The notes below the pieces were generated by a model. It made no database searches, was not told the DNA's origin, and worked only from the letters and a program-made list of their open reading frames with translations. Positions 23,963-36,178 of a DNA stretch of 64,000 bases are shown in pieces. Each line of letters opens with the position of its first letter. Position 1 is the stretch's first letter. Both the position numbers and the translations under genes were made by a program. Source of the stretch: Mycoplasma sp. (GTDB taxonomy: Bacteria; Bacillota_I; Bacilli_A; Mycoplasmatales; Metamycoplasmataceae); assembly GCA_024244685.1 (NCBI GenBank), contig JAAEOJ010000139.1, positions 1 through 64,000 of the forward strand, given 5' to 3'.

Positions 23963-24482
23963 TTTTTACTCCTGAAGATACTTTTACAAATAAATTTAAT
24001 ATTTCTTTTGTTTTTTCTTGTATTTTTTTGTGATATTCAATTAAATTATTTTTTGTCTCTTCCGGAATTTCTATTTTTGTTGATAATTTTGAAAATTCTA
24101 TTATAGAAGAAAACTTTAAATCTAAATCTTTTTTACATGAAGTATAATATTTTAATAATTCTGAAAATTCTGTTCCATTAATAATCTCTTTTGAAATTGT
24201 CGGAATAATTGAGAATCTTGTGTGGTTTGAATTATGTGAATATTCACTATAACTTATTTTTTGTTCTAATAGTTTAATTACTTTATTATTTGATTTTTGA
24301 ATAGTTTTAATTTGATCGAAAAAATATTTGGTTGTTGTAGATACAATCCACTCTGAAGAAATAGTTTCTTTTATCCTTTTATTAGCCTTTGATGAAGAGT
24401 AAGCAGCAAAACCAGCAAATAATATAGAAAACGTTGTAAGTGTAAGAGAAATTGTCCATAGTACTATATCAGGTGTCTTCAT
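23955..24482 (-). CDS. Single-pass membrane protein, coiled-coil-like (175 aa)
   Basis: Unrecognised. An N-terminal hydrophobic helix (about residues 6-28, ending SILFAGFAAYSS) anchors a mainly alpha-helical, charged domain of about 145 residues. Both visible Trp codons are TGG, unlike most genes here. A TATAAT box ends 8 nt before the ATG. Forms a two-gene unit with the 48-residue protein; function unknown. Confidence 0.65.
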   Translation of the reverse strand: MKTPDIVLWTISLTLTTFSILFAGFAAYSSSKANKRIKETISSEWIVSTTTKYFFDQIKTIQKSNNKVIKLLEQKISYSEYSHNSNHTRFSIIPTISKEIINGTEFSELLKYYTSCKKDLDLKFSSIIEFSKLSTKIEIPEETKNNLIEYHKKIQEKTKEILNLFVKVSSGVKNV

Positions 24483-24489
24483 ATTAATA

Positions 24490-24495
24490 ATTATA
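24490..24495 (-). promoter_or_regulatory. -10 box 8 nt from the 175-aa gene start
   Basis: Minus-strand TATAAT with no ribosome site between it and the ATG at 24482; the promoter lies just past the pyk terminator. Confidence 0.4.
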
Positions 24496-24502
24496 CTATT
24501 TT

Positions 24503-24534
24503 AAAAAAAATAACAAAACATAATTTTGTTATTT
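24503..24534 (-). terminator. Terminator after pyk
   Basis: Minus-strand hairpin AAATAACAAAA / TTTTGTTATTT with a 5-nt loop and a following T run; overlaps the pyk stop. Confidence 0.75.
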
Positions 24535-25959
24535 ATTAAATATTAATTCTGTAATTTTGTCATTTTCAACAACTAAGAATTTTTCGCCATCTTTTGCTCC
24601 ATAAGGTAAAATTGCTTTACTTGCAGCTTCTGGTGACATTTTAATTTCTTGGAATAATTCTTTTGAATCTAATGAAGGGAATACTGATGAAGTAATACCA
24701 AATGATCCAATTTTTCTCTCATCATCTAAAATACCAATAATAGCAGTGTTTGGTCTAAACTTAGCTATTTCTTTTAAAAGTTCTCCTGTTTTTGATAATA
24801 CAACAACAAATCTATAATCACCATCTATTGTTTTTGTAGCTATTTTATCAGCTATTTCAGATCTTTTACCTGTTGAATTTTTTCTTACTATATCTAATTG
24901 ATATTTGTAGTAAAGTTTATTGTAAAACTCTTTTTCAGCTCTCATATTAATAATTGACATTGCTTCTACTGATTCTTCTGGGAATTGCCCTAAAGCTGAT
25001 TCTCCTGAAAGCATTGTTGCATCAGCACCTAATTCTGTTGCTCAGTAAACATCTGTTACTTCTGCACGTGTAGGTTGTGGTGATGATTCCATTGAGTCAA
25101 GCATTTGTGTAGCAACAATAACTGGTTTCCCAACTTCTCTACATGATCTAATGATATATTTTTCTCAATAAGGAACATCTTGATAAGGTATTTCTAATCC
25201 TAAATCTCCACGAGCAACCATAATTCCATCTGATTCTTCAATTATTGAATCTATATTTTTAATACCTAATACTGATTCAATTTTTGAAATAACTTGAATA
25301 TGTTCTCCGCCATTTTCTTTTAAAATAGCTTTTAAATCTTTAACATTTTCTCTAGTATTAACAAATGAAGCTGCAACATAATCAATACCTTGTGTGATTC
25401 CGAAGATAACATCATTTCTATCTTTTTCTGCTAAAAAAGGAAGGGAGAAATCAATTCCTGGAAGATTGATACGTTTATTTGATTTTAATTTATGAGTATT
25501 TTGTGATTTAACTATAATTTCGCCATCTTTAACTTCTTCTACAAAAGTAACTAATTTACCATCATCAAATAATACTTTATCACCTTTTTTAACATCTTTA
25601 TGCATTTCGTAAGAAACAGAAAATTCTCCTTTTACACCTAAGTGGTTTGCAAAGTCATCTTTACCTGTTTTAACTTTTATAATTTCGCCTGTATTAACAA
25701 TAATTGATCCATCTTTAATTTTACCGACACGAATTTCTGGTCCTTTTGTATCTAATAAAATTGATATCTTTTTGTTTAATTTTTTAGAAACTTCTTTAGC
25801 CATGTTCATTTTTGAAGCTTGTTCATTTTGATCTCCATGTGAAAAATTAGTTCTAATTGTTGTCATTCCTGCTTTTGCTAACTTTGTTAACATTTCTACT
25901 GAATCTGATGAAGGTCCAATAGTAGCAACAAGTTTTGTTCTTTTTTCTATAATATTCAT
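24529..25959 (-). CDS. pyk: Pyruvate kinase
   Basis: Makes pyruvate and ATP from phosphoenolpyruvate and ADP, the last step of glycolysis. 476 residues, family length. N-terminal [11 protein letters not shown] and [10 protein letters not shown], the metal/PEP site [12 protein letters not shown] followed by [14 protein letters not shown], and the substrate loop [14 protein letters not shown] are all present. It follows pfkA after about 60 nt, so the two control points of glycolysis form one unit. Confidence 0.97.
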
Positions 25960-26019
25960 TTATTATTTCCCCTTTTTTACTTTATAAAAAGTATATCATT
26001 TTTTAGCCTATAATTGTTA

Positions 26020-26988
26020 TTAACTTTGATTAAGTTTATTAATTTTATTAGCTAATTCTTTACGACTTTCTCTTGGTAAAGCTAAAGCTTCCAAAATAGG
26101 TGTTGCTTTTGTTTTTCCTGATAATATACCAATAGCTAAACCAGATTCACCCTTTGCAAGTAATTCAACTGCTTTTATACTCATTCTTGCAGAATTAATT
26201 CTTTCTTGCGCTGTAGGAATACCACCTCTTTGTAAGTGTGCAAATGACATAGCTCTTGTTACTTTACCTGAAATTGATTCTACTTTTTTTGCTACTTCAT
26301 CCAAATCTTCAAATATATGCTCTGAAACTAAAACGATAATTGATCTTTTTTTCATTTGGCTTTGTTCTTTAACAATTTCACCTATTTCTTCTGGTGTCAT
26401 TTTATTTTCATTTGTAACAACTATCTCAACTCCTGTAGCTATAGCACTAAATAAAGCTAAATCTCCACAACCATGTCCCATTACTTCTATAATAGCTACT
26501 CTATTATGAGATTCCATTGTATCTCTAACTCTATCAACGTTTTGAACGATTGTATTTAATGCTGTATCATATCCGATTGTAAAATCAGAAGAAGTAATAT
26601 CATTATCTATAGTTCCTGGTAAAGCTATTGTTTTAACTCCTATTTCATGAAGTAATTGAGCTCCATGATAAGAACCATCTCCACCGATTACAACTAAAGC
26701 ATCAATACCTTTATTTAATAATTGTGCTTTGGCTTTTTCTCTAACCTCTGGTTTCTTAAATTCTGGAAATCTAGCTGAATAAATAACTGTTCCACCTTGA
26801 GAAATAATTTTATCTATATTAAACTCATTTGCTGATATTATATTTCCTTCATATAAACCTTTATAACCTTCCATAACTAAAAAAGGTTCTATATTGTAAG
26901 CTTTAGCTGATTTAACTATAGCTCTTATAGCTGGATTCATTCCAGGGGCATCTCCTCCTGATGTTAATATTGCTAATTTTTTAATCAT
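26020..26988 (-). CDS. pfkA: 6-phosphofructokinase
   Basis: Phosphorylates fructose 6-phosphate with ATP. 322 residues. Motifs: LTSGGDAPGMN (ATP site, about residue 7), VIGGDGSYHGA, the catalytic loop GTIDNDI with the base Asp, and VEVMGHGCGDLA-like effector/substrate contacts (EVMGHGCG). I place the start at 26988 because AGGAG lies at the right distance; an upstream in-frame ATG at 27003 would overlap that ribosome site. First gene of the pfkA-pyk pair. Confidence 0.96.
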   Translation of the reverse strand: MIKKLAILTSGGDAPGMNPAIRAIVKSAKAYNIEPFLVMEGYKGLYEGNIISANEFNIDKIISQGGTVIYSARFPEFKKPEVREKAKAQLLNKGIDALVVIGGDGSYHGAQLLHEIGVKTIALPGTIDNDITSSDFTIGYDTALNTIVQNVDRVRDTMESHNRVAIIEVMGHGCGDLALFSAIATGVEIVVTNENKMTPEEIGEIVKEQSQMKKRSIIVLVSEHIFEDLDEVAKKVESISGKVTRAMSFAHLQRGGIPTAQERINSARMSIKAVELLAKGESGLAIGILSGKTKATPILEALALPRESRKELANKINKLNQS

Positions 26989-27129
26989 ATTTTCTCCTAT
27001 CATATTTTAAATTTTGGTATTCTTTATTATATTTTAAAAATATAAACATACTAAAATAATTATACTATAAAAAACATAGCCTTATTTGCTTTATAATTAT
27101 ATTAATTAATAATAAAAGGAGATCATAAA

Positions 27130-28320
27130 ATGCAAAAGTTTAATAGGATATTTTGAATAGTAACTGATTCTTTAGGTATAGGTGGAGATAAAAGGGAAAA
27201 AGAATTTGGTGATGTGGGAGCTAATACTTTTAGTCATATCGCAGATTCTGGTTTATTAGAAATTCCGACTTGAAGAAAAATGGGTATTAATAATATAGTT
27301 AACTTAAAAAGTATGCCTCCAACAAAAGAACAAAGTGCTTATACAATTAGAATTAATGAATTAGGTAATGCCAAAGATACTTTAGCAGGGCATTGAGAAA
27401 TGATGGGGATTAAAACAGAAATACCATTCCCTACTTTCACAACAACAGGTTTTCCAAAAGATTTAATTGATAAATTAAGTGAAGCTTTTGATGGAAAAGA
27501 AATTATTGGTAATAAAGCTGCGTCTGGTACTGAAATAATAAATGAGCTAGGAGAACAAGAAATTAATGAAGGAAAAATAATTGTTTATACTTCAGCGGAT
27601 CCCGTTTTACAAATATGTGGTAATGAAGAAACTATGGGATTAGAAACTCTTTATAGATATGGTAAAAAAGCAAGAGAAATATGTAGTTCTAGAAAAGAAT
27701 GAAATGTTGGTCGTGTTATAGTTAGACCTTATACAGGAACAAATAAAAATAATTTTAAAAGAACATCAAATAGACATGATTATGCTGTTGAACCTACAGG
27801 AAGAATTGTTATGGATGATTTAATAGATAAAAACGTTCATGTTACTTCAATAGGTAAAATTAATGATATTTATTCAGGTCGTGGAATTCACAAGCATATT
27901 CATTCAGAATCAAATAATGATGGTATGGATAAACTTATTGACTTAGTAACCAAAAAAACTAAAGATCAATATATAATGGTTAATTTAGTTGAATTTGATT
28001 CTCATTGAGGTCATAGAAGAGATATTGAAGGTTACGCTAATGCTCTTAATGACTTTGATATTAAATTAGCAAAACTTGTTAATTCAATGGAAGAAGATGA
28101 TTTGCTTATTATTACTTCTGATCATGGAAATGATCCAAGTTTCCCTGGTTCCGATCATACAAGAGAAAATGTTCCGGGTACAATATTTTCAAAAAGTTTT
28201 AAAGAACCTAAGAAACTTGAAATGGCAAATGGATTTGGTACACTAGGAAATATTGTTGCTGGTAATTGAGGAATTGATGAAACAGGTACTGGAGAAAATA
28301 TTAATAATAAATTAAAATAA
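27130..28320 (+). CDS. deoB: Phosphopentomutase
   Basis: Interconverts ribose or deoxyribose 1-phosphate and 5-phosphate in nucleoside salvage. 396 residues, family length. Alkaline-phosphatase-like metal sites: [10 protein letters not shown] at the N-terminus, LAGHWEMMG, and near the end VEFDSHWGHRR and [27 protein letters not shown] lies 8 nt before the ATG. It is monocistronic and followed by a terminator. Three Trp codons are TGA. Confidence 0.96.
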
Positions 28321-28340
28321 GGGAAATCCCTTATTTTTTA
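28312..28340. terminator. Terminator after deoB
   Basis: Hairpin AAATAAGGG AAA TCCCTTATTT followed by T on the plus strand; A-rich upstream, so it may also serve the convergent permease gene. Confidence 0.8.
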
Positions 28341-29830
28341 ATTCAAGAATTTTTATTATAAAAATAAGATGAAGTACAAGTTGTTACGCCTATTAATATA
28401 ATAAAGAAATTTAATAAAATTAAATGTCAATTTAAAATTTTTCTGTGATTACTATTGAATCCACCAAATTTCATTTTAGTATAATTTGTAATTTCAATAA
28501 ATGGTTGAAATATTTGATAACTTAAAACAATTATTATTCCTATTATAGATATCATTGTTGAAAGATAATAAATGAATGAGTTAATTGGTGAAAATTCAAC
28601 TTTAGATTTTTCTAGTCTTTTAATTTTAATTTTTCAACTTTTAAAATAAATTTTTGTGATTTTTGTTCGATTAATAAAATGAGCAAAAATAATAATTAGA
28701 TATATTAAAAAAGCGAATAAAGTAGGTAGATTTGAAGAAGCATCAATAAGAACATCTGAATTCATTAATGCAGAAGGAATTCCAATAACAAATCATATAA
28801 ATATAAAAGTAATTAATGTTCCAATAAAACCTTTAACTTCTAAACTAATTTTTTTCTTATTTAATTTTTTAGTAAAAGGTAATAATTCTTTTTGAAAAAT
28901 ATATTCATAATTTTTCATAGAACTCATTGTTACTCCATTTAAAACTCCTAGTCCCCCTAAAGTTAATAATACTCAAAATATTTTTACTGCAATAGGAGAA
29001 CCTGTGGCTTTATTTATAATTTCAGGTGATATACCTTCTCTTGCAAATAATTGAGAAGTTGTTATTAATAAATAAATTATAAGAACAAAAAACATTCCGC
29101 CTAAAACTGCCAATGGTATTGTTTTCTTAGGTTTTTTAATATTATCTCCAAAATCCATTACAAAACTAAAACCATCAAAAGTAAATAATATTGAAGGCAT
29201 CAAAGCGATTAATGTTGAAGCACTAAATACAGATTTTTTAGCTGTAACACAAGATGAATTAAAATAAGATTTACTTATTGAAAATTCAGGTGAAATAAAT
29301 GGAACTAATATTACCAAGATAACAGGAATCATCTTTAATATTGCAGAAAAGTTTTGAAATAATCCTCCAAATTTTAAAGAAAATGTATTAACTATAATAA
29401 AGAAAAGAAATATAACCGCTGATGTTAATAATATATATATTACATGAATATGTTTTTCGTTTATTCCTAGACTTTGAAAAAATGCTTCAGCAGAAAAAAT
29501 AGCAAGAATAAAAGAAAGGATCCCTAAATAAATAATTGGTTTTAAAGTTGCTATCATATTTCTAAATTTAATACCAACTAACTTTTCACCATACATAGCT
29601 AAACCGTTTTTACCAGAAGCTATTGTACCTATTTCTGAAAAAGAAACAGCAGCACATAATGCTATTAAACCTGAAACTGTTCAAGCGATTAATGTTACCG
29701 TAGGACTACCTCCAGTAGTATCCATAATTGACTTATTCTTAAAAAATATTCCGACACCAATTAATGAACCTATTACCATCATAGTTGCAGTAAATAAACC
29801 AAATTTATTAATTATTTTTTGTTGATTCAT
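28331..29830 (-). CDS. APC-family amino acid permease
   Basis: Polytopic transporter, 499 residues, about twelve hydrophobic helices. The N-terminus carries the APC helix-1 pattern (MMVIGSLIGVGIFFKN) with the unwound GxGxG-like turn, followed by AWTVSGLIALCAAVSFSEIG. Helix 6 region FTFDGFSFVMDFGDNIKKPKK fits the family. A basic C-terminal tail ends the protein. Substrate not inferable. An AAGGAA ribosome site is present. Confidence 0.87.
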
Positions 29831-29865
29831 AAATATAAATTCCTTTTAAAAATTATAACAAAATT

Positions 29866-29893
29866 TAAAAAAACACTAATAAATTAGTTGTTT
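29866..29893 (-). terminator. Terminator after lon
   Basis: Minus-strand hairpin AAACAACTAAT / ATTAGTGTTT with a short loop and following T run; overlaps the lon stop. Confidence 0.7.
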
Positions 29894-32191
29894 TTATTTA
29901 AATAAGATATTGCTGATTTCATTATAATTAGAAATAGGTAATATTTCAAGTTTATCTTTTATTTCTTTTGGAAGTTCTTTAATATCTTTTTCATTATTCT
30001 TAGGAATAAAAATTGTTTTAACTCCCATTCTAACAGCTGCAAGAGATTTTTCTTTTAATCCACCAATTGCTAACACTTTACCTCTTAAAGTTATTTCTCC
30101 TGTCATTGCATAATCTGGAGATACTCCTTTACCAGTAAGTGCAGATATTATAGCTGTAGTAAATGTAACACCAGCAGAAGGTCCGTCTTTTGGTATTGCT
30201 CCTTCAGGTACATGTATATGTAAATCATTAGATGCAAAATCAAATGTAATTCCAAATGCTTTAGCATTAGCTTTTACAAAAGTAAGCGCTATTCCTGCAG
30301 ATTCATTCATAACATCTTTTAATTGACCAGTTATCTTTAAATCCCCTTTACCTTTAAAAGTTGTAACTTCAACGGGTAAAGTTGTTCCTCCGTATTGTGT
30401 ATATGCTAATCCTGTTACTTGACCAATAATAGGTTTCTTTTCTTTTAAATCATATTCATAAATCTTTTTACCTAATAATTCTTTAATAACTTCTTTTGTT
30501 ATTTCCTTTGGTAATGTTTCACCATTAATTTTTTTAACAACTAATTTACGAATTATTTTATCAAGAATTCTTTTTAAATTACGAACACCAGCTTCTTGTG
30601 TATAGTGTTCTATTAAATAACCCAAATTAGAATCTGATATTTTAAATTCTTTTTCATTAATACCATTTTCTTTAAGCACTTTCTTAATTAAGTGTTTTTT
30701 AGCTATTTGTTTTTTTTCTTTTAATGTATATGAAGAAAGATTAATAATTTCAACTCTATCTAATAAAGGATGAGGAATATTTTCATAATAATTAGCTGTT
30801 GCTATAAACATAGCTTTTGAAAGGTCGTATTCTAATTCTAAATAATGATCTTGAAATTTTGAATTTTGTTCTGGATCTAACACTTCTAACATAGCTGAAG
30901 TTGGATCTCCTTTATAGTCAGAAGCCATTTTATCTATTTCATCTAAAAGTATTACAGGATTTGAAGTCTTAGATTTATTAACAGCTTGAATTATTTTTCC
31001 TGGCATAGAACCAACATATGTTCTTCTATGACCACGTATTTCAGCTTCATCACGAACTCCACCTAATGAAACTTTTACAAATTTTTTGTCAATAGCTTTT
31101 GCGATTGATGAAGCAAGAGATGTTTTACCAACTCCTGGAGGACCAACTAAACAAATTATTGGTGCAGTTAAAGAATTGGTATTCATCTTAACAGCTAAAT
31201 ATTCAATAATTCTTTCTTTAACCTTTTCTAATCCATAATGTTCTAGTTCTAGAGCTTTTTCTGCTTTAGATAAAGAATTTGAATCCTTACTATATGTTGA
31301 TCATGGAAGTTTTATTAATCATTCTATATATGATTTAGAAACATTTGCTTCAGCTGATATTGGTGGCATAGCTTCATATTTTTTAACTTCATCTAATATC
31401 TTATCTTTAACTTCTTTAGAATATTTTTTGTTTTCTAGTTTTTTTCTAATTTCTGATATTTCAGAATCTTTAGAAGAAATTTCTCCTAATTCTTCTTTTA
31501 TTGTTTTCATTCTTTCTCTTAGTAAATATTCTCTTTGTTGTTTATCAAGTGTTTTTCTTACGTTGTTATCAATTTCTTTTTCTATTTCTAAGATTTTTTC
31601 TTCATCACCTAAAATACTTATTACTAATTCTAATCTTTTATTAATATTACGAGTTGAAAGTATTTGAATTTTTTTGTCTAATTTTATTGGCAAAAATTGA
31701 CCAACAATATCTGCTAATTCTCCTGCTGAAATACCTGTAGCTAATTCTTGAAGTATATTTTTAGGTAAATTAACTAAGTTAGTAACTGATTTCTCTATTT
31801 TAGTTGAAATTTTTCTAACTAATGCTTGTTCTTTTATTTCATCTCCAACAATATCATTGAAACTTTTTTTATTAGCAAAAATCATATTATTTTTAAATTC
31901 TAAATCACTAACTTTAACTCTTTCTAATCCATTTACTTCAATACGCATTCCTCCTGTTGCATATCTCTCTTCAATATTAAATGTGGCTAATGTTCCTATT
32001 GTATATAAATCTTTTTCAGAAGTTATTTCATCTAAAGTAGGGTTTTTTTGAGAAAGAATAATTATACTTGAAGAAAAGTTAGTTAAAGATTCTATAATAG
32101 CATTTGTAGAATTTTGTCTTCCTACTTCTATTATTGTTTTATATCCTGGAAAATTAACAACTCCTCTTGTAGCTAATACTGGTATTTTCAT
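29894..32191 (-). CDS. lon: ATP-dependent protease Lon
   Basis: Hexameric AAA+ serine protease that degrades misfolded and regulatory proteins. 765 residues. The N-terminal substrate domain (ATRGVVNFPG onward) and helical linker lead to Walker A (VGPPGVGKTS), Walker B (VILLDEIDK) and, in the C-terminal protease domain, the catalytic Ser in PKDGPSAGVT and Lys in RGKVLAIGGLKEK. AGAGG lies before the ATG. A CIRCE-like inverted repeat upstream indicates heat-shock control by HrcA. Confidence 0.97.
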
Positions 32192-32218
32192 TTTTGCCTC
32201 TTTTCTTTAATTTTATTA

Positions 32219-32224
32219 ATTATA
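32219..32224 (-). promoter_or_regulatory. -10 box of lon
   Basis: Minus-strand TATAAT within GTGTATAATTAAT, about 27 nt upstream of the lon ATG and just downstream of the CIRCE-like repeat. Confidence 0.5.
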
Positions 32225-32242
32225 CACTATTGTTTTATATTG

Positions 32243-32269
32243 TTAGCAGAATAAGTATATGAGTGCTAA
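32243..32269 (-). promoter_or_regulatory. CIRCE-like HrcA operator of lon
   Basis: TTAGCAGAA, 9-nt spacer, GAGTGCTAA as read on the plus strand. The CIRCE consensus is TTAGCACTC-N9-GAGTGCTAA; the right arm is perfect and the left arm has 6 of 9 bases. It lies at the -35 region of the lon promoter and overlaps the stop codon of the upstream ECF-S-like gene. Confidence 0.8.
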
Positions 32270-32973
32270 TATGTTTTGTTTATAGCATGTCTTCTTAGTA
32301 TTTTTGATAAAGGAAAATAGATAATATAAATAATTGAAAACTTCACTAAATTACCTGTAAAGTATACAACAAATGTTCCTGCTCAATAATTTTTAATGAA
32401 GAAATAAAATTCAGTAACATAATTATATGTCTTTATTGCTTCAGAAACACTAAAACTTTTATGACTAATTATCGCAAAATATGCAGGAGTTAAAAATATC
32501 ATGTTTAAAATAGTTAAAAATATAGTTGTAGTAAAAGTAGTGAAGATAGAAATTAATAGTAATTTATAATTATGTTTTTTTATTTTTGAAAATGCAGCCG
32601 AAAAACAATACATAAAAAATATTGCTGAAGCAGATGATAATAATAAAATAAAGTGACCAAACAAAATAGCTTCTATACTAAAAAGATTTATATGCTCTTT
32701 ATCAGGAGGGTTAACAGTTATAATAAACATCTCGATACCAAAACCTGATATTGTTCTTAAAATTAAAGCTGATATTCCAAATTTCATTCCAGCAAAATAA
32801 AAGATCGGTAATATAAAAATTAAAGAAAGGTTAATTTTAATAAAAGTACTAGCAAAAGGCATAAACTTAGCAACTGATTGAAGTATTATAGCTAAAGCAA
32901 AAAATATCCCTGTAAATGCTATTTTATGATTTAAACTAGTATCTTTATATGCATTAAATAAGTTTTTATGCAT
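32266..32973 (-). CDS. Probable ECF transporter S component or similar membrane protein
   Basis: 235 residues with about six hydrophobic helices. The N-terminal region (IAFTGIFFALAIILQSVAKF, with INLSLIFILPIFYFAG after it) resembles the first helices of substrate-binding S components of ECF vitamin or cofactor importers. No energising ATPase or T component is nearby, which is normal when a genome shares one ECF module. The gene overlaps the upstream 139-residue gene by 8 nt. The substrate is unknown, and the family call is moderate. Confidence 0.55.
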
Positions 32974-33385
32974 AATTATTTTTATCCATTCTTTCAGTTA
33001 AACTATTTGTAATAATACTAATAGGTAATGTTGTTAAAATTAACGGTAAAACTATTAAGGCTCTAACTCATGTTGATAATCTATGAGATAAAAATATGGT
33101 CATCATAACTATTGCTATAGGAATTATAAAGTTAGCTATATCAATTCATGTTAACTGTATTCATCAAAGAAAAACAACTAATAATACTGAATAAAGAATA
33201 AAAGAAAATGCAATAGCAAACTCAATCCCAATATTAAAAACAGAAGATCCATCATTATTGAAATCAGAACTTAAAAAAATAATTATCATTAAAGCGGGTA
33301 TTAAAATAAAAATAAAAGTAACTATTGCTGTTGTTCATGAACCTGTTTTAATTGTTTGTTTTTTAGAATTTTTGTTTTTATCCAT
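32966..33385 (-). CDS. Small polytopic membrane protein (139 aa)
   Basis: Unrecognised. A short basic N-terminus (MDKNKNSKKQTIK) is followed by four hydrophobic segments. It is co-transcribed with the ECF-S-like gene (8-nt overlap). A TATTAT box ends 7 nt before the ATG, again with no ribosome site. A role beside the downstream transporter is only inferred from the overlap. Confidence 0.65.
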
Positions 33386-33391
33386 ATTTAA

Positions 33392-33397
33392 ATAATA
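33392..33397 (-). promoter_or_regulatory. -10-like box 7 nt from the 139-aa gene start
   Basis: Minus-strand TATTAT, then TTAAAT, then ATG at 33385. It lies immediately after the tRNA terminator. Confidence 0.4.
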
Positions 33398-33402
33398 ACA
33401 TA

Positions 33403-33428
33403 TAAAAAAACATCCATAAAAATGGATG
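33403..33428 (-). terminator. Terminator after the tRNA pair
   Basis: Minus-strand hairpin CATCCAT TTTT ATGGATG followed by TTTTTTT, directly downstream of tRNA-Lys. Confidence 0.85.
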
Positions 33429-33431
33429 ATT

Positions 33432-33507
33432 TGGTACGCCGCAGAGGATTCGAACCTCTGACCCAATGGTTAAAAGCCATTTGCTCTACCGACTGAGCTA
33501 GCGGCGC
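33432..33507 (-). tRNA. tRNA-Lys (anticodon TTT)
   Basis: 76-nt cloverleaf on the minus strand. D arm GCTC / GAGC, anticodon stem AATGG / CCATT with loop CTTTTAA (anticodon TTT), T arm AGAGG TTCGAAT CCTCT. The acceptor GCGCCGC pairs with GCGGCGT including a G-U end pair. CCA is encoded. It sits 2 nt downstream of tRNA-Leu. Confidence 0.96.
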
Positions 33508-33509
33508 CT

Positions 33510-33596
33510 TGGTGCCCGGGACTGGACTTGAACCAGCACAGTATTGCTACCGGGGGATTTTAAGTCCCCTGTGTCTACCAATTTCACCACCCGGGC
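33510..33596 (-). tRNA. tRNA-Leu (anticodon TAA)
   Basis: 87-nt class II tRNA on the minus strand with a long variable arm. Acceptor GCCCGGG / CCCGGGC, anticodon stem GGGGA / TCCCC with loop CTTAAAA (anticodon TAA), T loop TTCAAGT, encoded CCA. Reads UUA, the most used Leu codon in AT-rich genomes. Confidence 0.96.
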
Positions 33597-33624
33597 ATTT
33601 ATTTTATTTAAATGGTGCTTTAAT

Positions 33625-33630
33625 ATTATA
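33625..33630 (-). promoter_or_regulatory. -10 box of the tRNA pair
   Basis: Minus-strand TATAAT about 29 nt upstream of the tRNA-Leu 5' end, in otherwise featureless AT-rich sequence between metG and the tRNAs. Confidence 0.4.
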
Positions 33631-33725
33631 ATAAAAAAAATCATTTTATAATTAATTATTTTTAGAATATTATAATATTTAAAAAATATAATTAATTTAA
33701 AAGATTGTTTTGTTAATTTTAGTTA

Positions 33726-36021
<2,296 letters not shown>

Positions 36022-36165
36022 ATATAAATCCTTTCTTAAAAAATAAAAAAGCCAAATAGAAGGTCAACGTACCACTCCTATTGGACTTCTTGTTCTTATA
36101 GCGAACTATACTTTTAAACTAATTGGTTCATAACCTCCAATATTATAGTTTTATATTAATCTATT
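36022..36165 (-). promoter_or_regulatory. Short T-box leader of the methyltransferase-metG unit
   Basis: Minus strand: a tiny stem I (AAACTA, ATTGG, CCAAT, TAGTTT; plus about 36115-36152) has ATG in its apical loop (plus 36129-36131). A stem III hairpin TATAG UUCG CTATA follows, then the T-box core GGAGTGGTACGTTGACC and a terminator with a T run (plus about 36053-36090). A TATAAT box at about 36172-36177 leaves no room for a longer stem I. Confidence 0.75.
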
Positions 36166-36178
36166 TAATTTATTATAA

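Noticed and set aside
26020..27003. Longer pfkA start at 27003
   Set aside because: It would place the AGGAG ribosome site inside the gene; the ATG at 26988 fits both that site and family alignments.
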